Below, in pieces: positions 58,145-64,000 of a stretch of DNA of 64,000 bases (within the stretch, counting starts at the first letter, position 1; every line of letters begins with the position of its first letter). A program made the translations under genes and the position numbers. The notes beneath the pieces were generated by a model, which was not told where the DNA came from, did not search any database, and saw only the letters and a program-made list of their open reading frames with translations. The DNA is taken from contig JAHLEZ010000004.1 of assembly GCA_020726505.1 (NCBI GenBank), positions 2,356,001-2,420,000 of the forward strand, read 5' to 3'. The DNA is from Leptodontidium sp. MPI-SDFR-AT-0119. Lineage: Eukaryota > Ascomycota > Leotiomycetes > Helotiales > Leptodontidiaceae.

Positions 58145-61100
58145 TCATAATCCAGGTCCTCGTTTCATAGTTGGCGGTTTGAAGCCCTGTCCCTTCCGAC
58201 TCGCCCATCCATCCATACTCCTCTTGACCCCCAAGGTCTTCCTCGCGCCATTGCCATTCTGAAGCATGGAGACCGTGGTCTCGTGTTTCGATGCAGGAGG
58301 GCGTATCAGTGATAGCATTGCCGGCTTGGCTGTCAGACCGACGGGCTTCGGTGGTGCTTGCTCTTCTTGCAGAGTCGGTGGAGGTTTTGGCCTAGGCGGG
58401 GAACTAGATAGGAAGACATAATCGTTTCTTGGGGCCTTTACGTCGAGATGACTAGTCTGCCGTGGTCGAGTACCCGAATTCGCAGATCCTAGACGGTGTG
58501 TTGATAGGGAGGGCTCGATGCCAATCGGCTCAGTAAATGCAGGCAAAGCTCTAGGTAAGTTGAAGTTTCTCGCAACTGTGGGGATAACAGGCCTTGACAA
58601 GTCTACTTCCTTGACAACTGCGAGATCTTTCTTTGGGAGTTGAGGCTCAGGTTTGCCGAGGAATCCAAACAGAGTGCCCTGTCCCTCAGGGAGTTTCCCT
58701 TTCTGCTTTCCTTTCTTCTTGGATCCGTCGTTGGAGCTTTCTGCCTCTTGTGAATCATTCACGGCGCCGCTCACAGACTGTTCCTTTAGTACCTGCAAAT
58801 GGGAACCCGCAGTCACAAATCCACCTTGCATAGTAAGTCCAGCAGTAGTGAAGCTGGCGGCTCGATCCATAGTAGTCGCGTAGGTTGGCTTCCAGTTCCT
58901 TTCGGGCCCTTCTTCCAAATTGCCGACAGTTCTACCAAGTTCAATTCGTCGACGCTTGGGAGCTTGTTGTCCCGTATTGAAAGTTGGATTGCCTCTTGTC
59001 ATGGAATCCCATCTGGCTTCCTTCTCCTGCTTGTCCTCTTCGCCGCCTTCGGGAAATAGATCATCCTCAGTAGTTGTAAGTGAGGAGGACGAGAGCTGTA
59101 TCGAAGTCGTGGACGGCAGATTTCGACGTAAGATTTGCGCCATGGATTGGACCGTAGATGACCATAGTGAAGGACCTTTGGTGTCAATTAGTGGAGCTAG
59201 GCCTGTTGACGTCAGGAATGGGGATAGAATTGTGTCCTCGCCCTGGGAGCTCTTCAACGGACAGCTCATATATAACAGAGCCTTTGCTCTTGTCATAGCG
59301 ACATACAAAAGTCGTCGCTCCTCATTTGCATCTTCGGCACGGGAATGCGGAATTGAACCTTGATAGGTAGCAGGGATGAAAACAACAGGCCATTCGAGGC
59401 CTTTCGCCGCATGAATCGTCGATATTGTAACCTGTGCTGTTGGAGCACCCTCTGTATCATCCGCCTTGACTTCAGACGCGAGTGCTACATTCGCAAGAAA
59501 CCTGGATAATGTTCCTGCATCCTCATTCTGCTCTAAACCGTCTACTTCCGGAAGTGCTTCGTCCTCGTAGCCATATGAGATGAGATTCTCGAAGTCGGTG
59601 GCTTGCGTGATGAGTTCCTGCACGTTATCCCATCTCGCTTTATGAACGTCACCTTGATGTTCCTCGAGCCACCTCTCGTAGCTCGTTTTGGTAAGAATGA
59701 AATTGATCAAGCCGGGGACTGATAACCGCTCCTCTCCAGATCCAGCCATCTTGGCCCTTCCATTCAAGATGACATTGACGAAACCTGTCAGATTCTGCTC
59801 GACCTTATTCTTTAACTTCGTCTTTGCAGTTCGCTTGCCTTGCACAATTCCTAGTACAAGAGTCCAGAGTGTAATTTTCGACTGATCCGCCTCTTCCAGT
59901 AACTCTTTGACGGTCGCTTCTCCAATTCTTCTGGAGGGAGTGTTGATAATTCTAGCAAGTGCGTCGTTGTTGTCTGGCTGGTTAATGACTCTCAAGTAGT
60001 CCAACACAGTTTTGATTTCAACCCGATCATAAAATCGTACACCACCTGGTAAATGTTAGACACAGACCAAGCTGTAAGTTGTGGGGAAATGGGCAAGCAA
60101 CTTACCAACCATTTTATATGCAATACCCGCCTTTCCCAACGCAGTTTCAATAAGACGGGACAATGCAGACGATCGAAGCAAAATAGCAAAGTCATTCAGA
60201 TCAAGTAAATCACCTGTCATCCCTCTGACCCTCTGGATCTCGGATACAATCCACTGTGCTTCTTTATGTGCTCCTGACAGTCTTCGGAGAACAGGCCTCG
60301 TTCCAACTGTGTGGGTTGCTAGAAGGGACTTGGCAACTCTAGAGCTGTCTTGCTCGATAACGTTCAAAGACGTTAACAGAATAGCCCCAGAGGACCTGTA
60401 ATTCTCTTCCAAAGCAATGGTAACTGTATCTGGGTATTGACGAAGCATCCGCTTGTAGTTCTTAACTTCTGCAGCCCGGAAGCCGTAAATACTCTGGTCT
60501 GGATCCCCCACAATCGTTATGCGCTTCCGGTGTGCAGCAAACAATCGCATCAGATCAAATTGTACTAAGTTGGTATCTTGAAACTCGTCAATCAACACCG
60601 CCTCGACGTTCGATACGCAGGAAGGATGGTTTCGAAGGAGATCGACGCATCGAAGGAGCAGGTCATCGTAGTCGAGGAGGTTGGATCGTCGAAGAGCTTC
60701 TTCGTACTCGGCGTAGCACTTTTCGAACTCTTGTTCCTCCACAATCTTCGCGCCAGATTTATTTCGCGATATCGGATGATCCACAGACGTTCGAGCTTTC
60801 AATCCGCTGATCCTCGACCGAGCAACCTTTGCATCTATCATGAATCCATGCCGTTTGACAATGCGTTTTATGATAGCCAGAGAGTCCGCACTGTCCGCAA
60901 TCCCAAAGTCCTTCTTGATATCTATCAGATGTCCGTATCGAGCCAGATATCTCCGCGCTATACTGTGAAAGGTCCCAAGTATAAGTTTCGATTCCGTTCC
61001 GTTGCCAATAAGCTTCCCAATCCTCTCTTTCATCTCCCGCGCCGCCTTGACCGTGAAGGTCGCGACAATAACATTCCATGGCTGCAGACCTTGCGCAAGT

Positions 61101-61237
61101 AGCCATGCCGTTCGTGAGGTCAAAGTATGCGTTTTGCCACTTCCAGGGCCTGCAAGAATAGCTAATGTGTCTGCGAAGGAGGACACAGCCGCCTGTTGTG
61201 ACTGGTTAAGGTTGGTGAGAAGCCTGTCTGGATTCAT
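58145..61237 (-). CDS. srs2: ATP-dependent DNA helicase Srs2 (UvrD/PcrA family)
   Basis: Minus strand, two exons (61237-60106 and 60045-58145), 60-bp intron, 1010 residues. Superfamily 1A 3'-5' helicase. In yeast Srs2 strips Rad51 filaments and limits recombination. All helicase motifs are present: I AGPGSGKT (29-36), Ia ATFTVKAAREM, II LIDEFQDTN, III IVGDPDQSIYGFR, IV LEENYRSS, V TISTIHAAKGLEWPVVF and VI RRLLYVAMTRAK. The intron falls in the conserved stretch KMVGGVRFYDRVEIKTVLDY, which confirms the splice. The C-terminal 300 residues are low-complexity, Ser/Pro/Lys-rich, with a KKKGKQKGK cluster, as in other fungal Srs2 proteins where this tail binds partners; QGTLFGFLG resembles a PCNA-interaction motif. 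Confidence 0.95.
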
Positions 61238-61835
61238 TGTTCTCAGCCGGCCAATTGGAATATTTCGACGGTGGTATCGTGTATTGGTCCAGGGCCGAGT
61301 TGGAAGAGCTCTCCGTAGCCATCGAACCGCTGCTGGCTATCAATGTTGAGTGGTGCTGGGGCTTCAATGCTGCTGGATGTTGATGCAAAACAATTGACGC
61401 GTTGTGGAGATCGCGGTCAAATCTCGTTGTCACGTGCAGCCGCCTCGATATTCTTGGAAGTTGGATCCACACGTCTATCAAGCCTACTGTACTACGTACA
61501 CAGAGATATCTCTGAGATCTGTATTGTTCATGGATACTCCGTGGTCTCCGAAGAATCCGAATTGAAATTTTCTGTTGAATAGACTTTACAGACCTGCAAT
61601 TGAACAGGGGACATGGTTCACAGAGAAATACGAAGTACGAAGATTTCATCTTAAAAGATACTTTTCTGTATTGCCAGTTAAACAAACTTCTCCTTACGGA
61701 GACGGGATTATTAATATTATTTTGCGTCGTAAAATGGCCTCTGGAAAGCAACAGCCGAGAAATCATTTGCCTCCAGCACATGTAACATTTGAACGCCGGT
61801 ATCGTGAACCCAAACAGAGGTTTAAAGATGCAGCC
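61238..61835. other. Intergenic upstream of the helicase
   Basis: No gene supported. It serves as the promoter side of the helicase gene. A 79-codon plus-strand frame at 61343-61582 has no recognisable features. Confidence 0.5.
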
Positions 61836-62580
61836 TTATGTCGTTCTCCACTTTTGCTCTTCGATTTCGGCATCGAAGGGGGTCCCATTGTTTGTCGCGG
61901 CTTGTCCCACAGCCTGCCTCAGCCTCTGACTTTTCTTCCACTCCGAATATGTCAATTCGTAGAGTTGGCGAACATCTCCCGCATGGTTTTCTCCAGGTCA
62001 TCGCCTAGTTGTTTTGGGACAACTCTAGCAATACACACTCCTTCGTCGCGTGGATCATCTTTTGTTTCCTTTTCATCACTCTCAACCTCCCCAACCTTCG
62101 GTTTCTCTTTGCCATTCTCGCCTTTTCTCTCTCCTAAGTTCTCCACAGCGCCGGGAAGCCAGCATAGAAACTCAAAGGAATGGCAATCGAACTCCTTTCA
62201 TGGTGCTGACCCAAAACACAAGCCGCTCTTACATAGTTTGTCGGCTATTCTGCCTGGTGGGATGTATTCTCCGGACACTTCGATGTGTTGCGAGGATTCT
62301 GGCTTCAAATCTTCCTCTAACAGATCTCATCCTGCTCTGCTGCCGCCTCCAACATAAACCGATGTTTCTTCTTCTTCTTTCGATTCGGTTGGGAGATCTT
62401 CTTGCGGTAGGTTATCTGCTCTGCTTGGGTCAAAGCTGCGATATCTCGGCTGCAGTTTCATCATCTTCGCATGGTGCTTTAAGGCCAACGAACCGTTTGG
62501 AGAAATTACTTCTCAACGTCTTCGACGAATTCATATTGATGGACATGCGCTCTGTTGATATCTGTGATACTGAGTAGCAA
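61836..62580 (-). pseudogene. Unidentified gene with several frameshifts
   Basis: The minus strand reads as protein-like pieces that fit end to end only after changing frame: NMNSSKTLRSNFSKRFVGLK and CEDDETAAEIS, then ALTQAEQITYRKKISQPNRK and HRFMLEAAAEQDEI, then EEDLKPESSQHIEVSGEYIP and PGRIADKLCKSG, then after a TGA EFDCHSFEFLCWLPGAVENL, EGVCIARVVPKQLGDDLEKT and MREMFANS, then YELTYSEWKKSQRLRQAVGQ to a stop at 61836. Four or so frame changes and a stop argue for a decayed gene; splice signals at the joins are not convincing. Family not recognised. Confidence 0.5.
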
Positions 62581-64000
62581 TATTTACAACCAAGACTGCA
62601 AAGATCGAGCTTCGCCGTCACTCGGCCTGCAAATTGTTGTCAAATCCAACCGATGCGGTATGACAAGAATGATATTTGAGCAAAGGCATAGCTTTAATCA
62701 TTGACATGACGAAAGACGACTTTAGTTGATCTGGAGATAATGGCGTCAAGTGATGCTTGTCGCCTGGGCCCCGTTCCCACAGGCGCACAAGCTGCCCTTA
62801 CAGTATTTAGGCGATTATCATCAGATCCACCGGTACCAGAACTTAAGAAAAAATAGCAGACGGTTCGTTGCAGCATTGATCGTCCCAGAACGAATAGCAG
62901 GATCTCTGACTGGGCTCACACGTTAGGATTGAAGAGAAGCCGAACTTTGCAGTTTTCAGGGTAAAGCAAGGGCAAAACACAGTAAGAACGAAGAAACATA
63001 CTCGAATTGTCCCATGACTTACCTCATGTGGGAATCCCATACCTTCTGACCTTATTTCATACACGAGTACAGTGTGATACGGGCTTCCTGTCTGTCGAAC
63101 ACGGAGGCCAGCAGGCGCAGTTAGTTGAGGACCCTGATCAGTCAAAAAACAATTTTAGCAGTCTGCACCACCCCTTTCCTTGATAACTCCTAAGAACAGG
63201 GGCACTGAGAACTCGTCGTGGTAATTGATTTGCGGCGGCAAGGCAGAAAGGGGTTCTGTTCTGTGCCTCTTTACTTGCCATTGGCAAAGTCTTGGTAGAT
63301 AGATATCGGAGTCAACTTCCGCATTCCATTTTGGTGGCGTTCAAGAAATACTTGGCCATGATATGATTGAAAGCGGTGGTTGAATCAGCGAATCAGATCC
63401 AGGCATTTGTTCCCTGCTCTTCACGTACCTTTGCCGCTGTCATGAGACTTTGACGTTTGTTGACGTGCTCTTCCTGTCGACATGTGAGTCTGGGGGTTAG
63501 ACAGCAGCAGCCCCTAAATTTATGCTTAATCAGAGACCTTGTTAGCACGTTCTCAATCAAGAAACTTGGTAGGGGGTTCTTCTACACCTTGGGATTCGAG
63601 ATTCTTGGTCGCCGTGATCGGTGGCTGTGATAGAATGATAAGGGCCCACGCGGCCCAGATCTGGGCTTCGAGTGTGGCTCAGATTCATGATGCCAGTGCA
63701 AGCTTTTGACGCTGGTGTCTAGGCTCCCGTCTTCACAAAATTTGACCATGTAAAAATACCAACAGCGCATGGCGAGGCCGATGGCCACGGAGCAAGCCCC
63801 GAAGGAGGAAGATACGGGTTTATGCCGAGCATCTGCTAACCGCAAGCAGACGAGCTACATAAGCGAATGCCAGCACTTCATTACGGGGCATGGAAAATTG
63901 TGAACTGCGACCTTCATCTTATTGCCTTTCCGACCATCAACCGATCAACAGACATGGGCAAACACCAATTGTGCTTCGTGGAGATGTCTATCTTGTGGGG
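62581..64000. other. Right end of window, nothing recognised
   Basis: Balanced base composition, but no open frame with protein-like character or family motif. An ATG at 63954 (MGKHQLCFVEMSILW) runs to the window edge and might begin a gene; too little is visible to judge. Confidence 0.5.

Noticed and set aside
61575..62357. 260-codon plus-strand open frame
   Set aside because: Opposite the protein-like minus-strand pieces; Ser/Pro-rich product with no family character.

Overview
The window looks like a chromosome segment of a filamentous ascomycete (Pezizomycotina). Genes carry short GT-AG introns, mostly 46-61 bp. The gene set is typically fungal: a PDR-type ABC transporter, a fungal phytochrome, a GH125 alpha-mannosidase, a C2H2 plus Zn2Cys6 regulator and an Srs2 helicase. 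Retroelements are littered with stop codons and transition changes, as expected from repeat-induced point mutation (RIP). I cannot name the genus. All exon models come from reading splice signals and frame continuity by eye.

Layout. 1-24 kb is gene-rich: a 3' gene tip (1-86), a PDR transporter (1618-6221), a phytochrome histidine kinase (7156-11283), a secreted GH125 enzyme (12052-13792), two tandem small secreted-protein genes on the minus strand that are both interrupted (14147-14809 and 15630-16222), and a very large gene for a 1966-residue protein carrying a Hedgehog/intein (Hint) self-processing domain (17977-24142). 24-31 kb is mixed: a solo LTR, an alpha/beta hydrolase, a SnoaL-like protein, short inverted-repeat elements and a short-chain dehydrogenase pseudogene.

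31-51 kb is a repeat island. A Zn2Cys6 regulator pseudogene borders a RIP-degraded Ty3/gypsy element in minus orientation (33726-42579), which has 179-bp LTRs and an AATAA target duplication. An apparently intact pogo/Fot1-type DNA transposon (34130-35963) sits inside it. A second Ty3/gypsy element, in plus orientation (43814-50401, target duplication GCACC), sits inside an older LTR remnant. The solo LTR at 24971-25271 belongs to this second family.

51-64 kb returns to genes: a dual zinc-finger regulator (53673-56008), an unassigned helical protein (56317-57302, minus), an Srs2-type helicase (58145-61237, minus) and a frameshifted pseudogene (61836-62580, minus).

The genes do not form one pathway or an evident secondary-metabolite cluster. 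The most unusual locus is the Hint protein: it keeps the N-terminal cysteine and the TxxH block of an intein-like domain, has a changed C-terminal junction, and continues for about 1370 residues to a membrane-helix cluster and a C-terminal domain.
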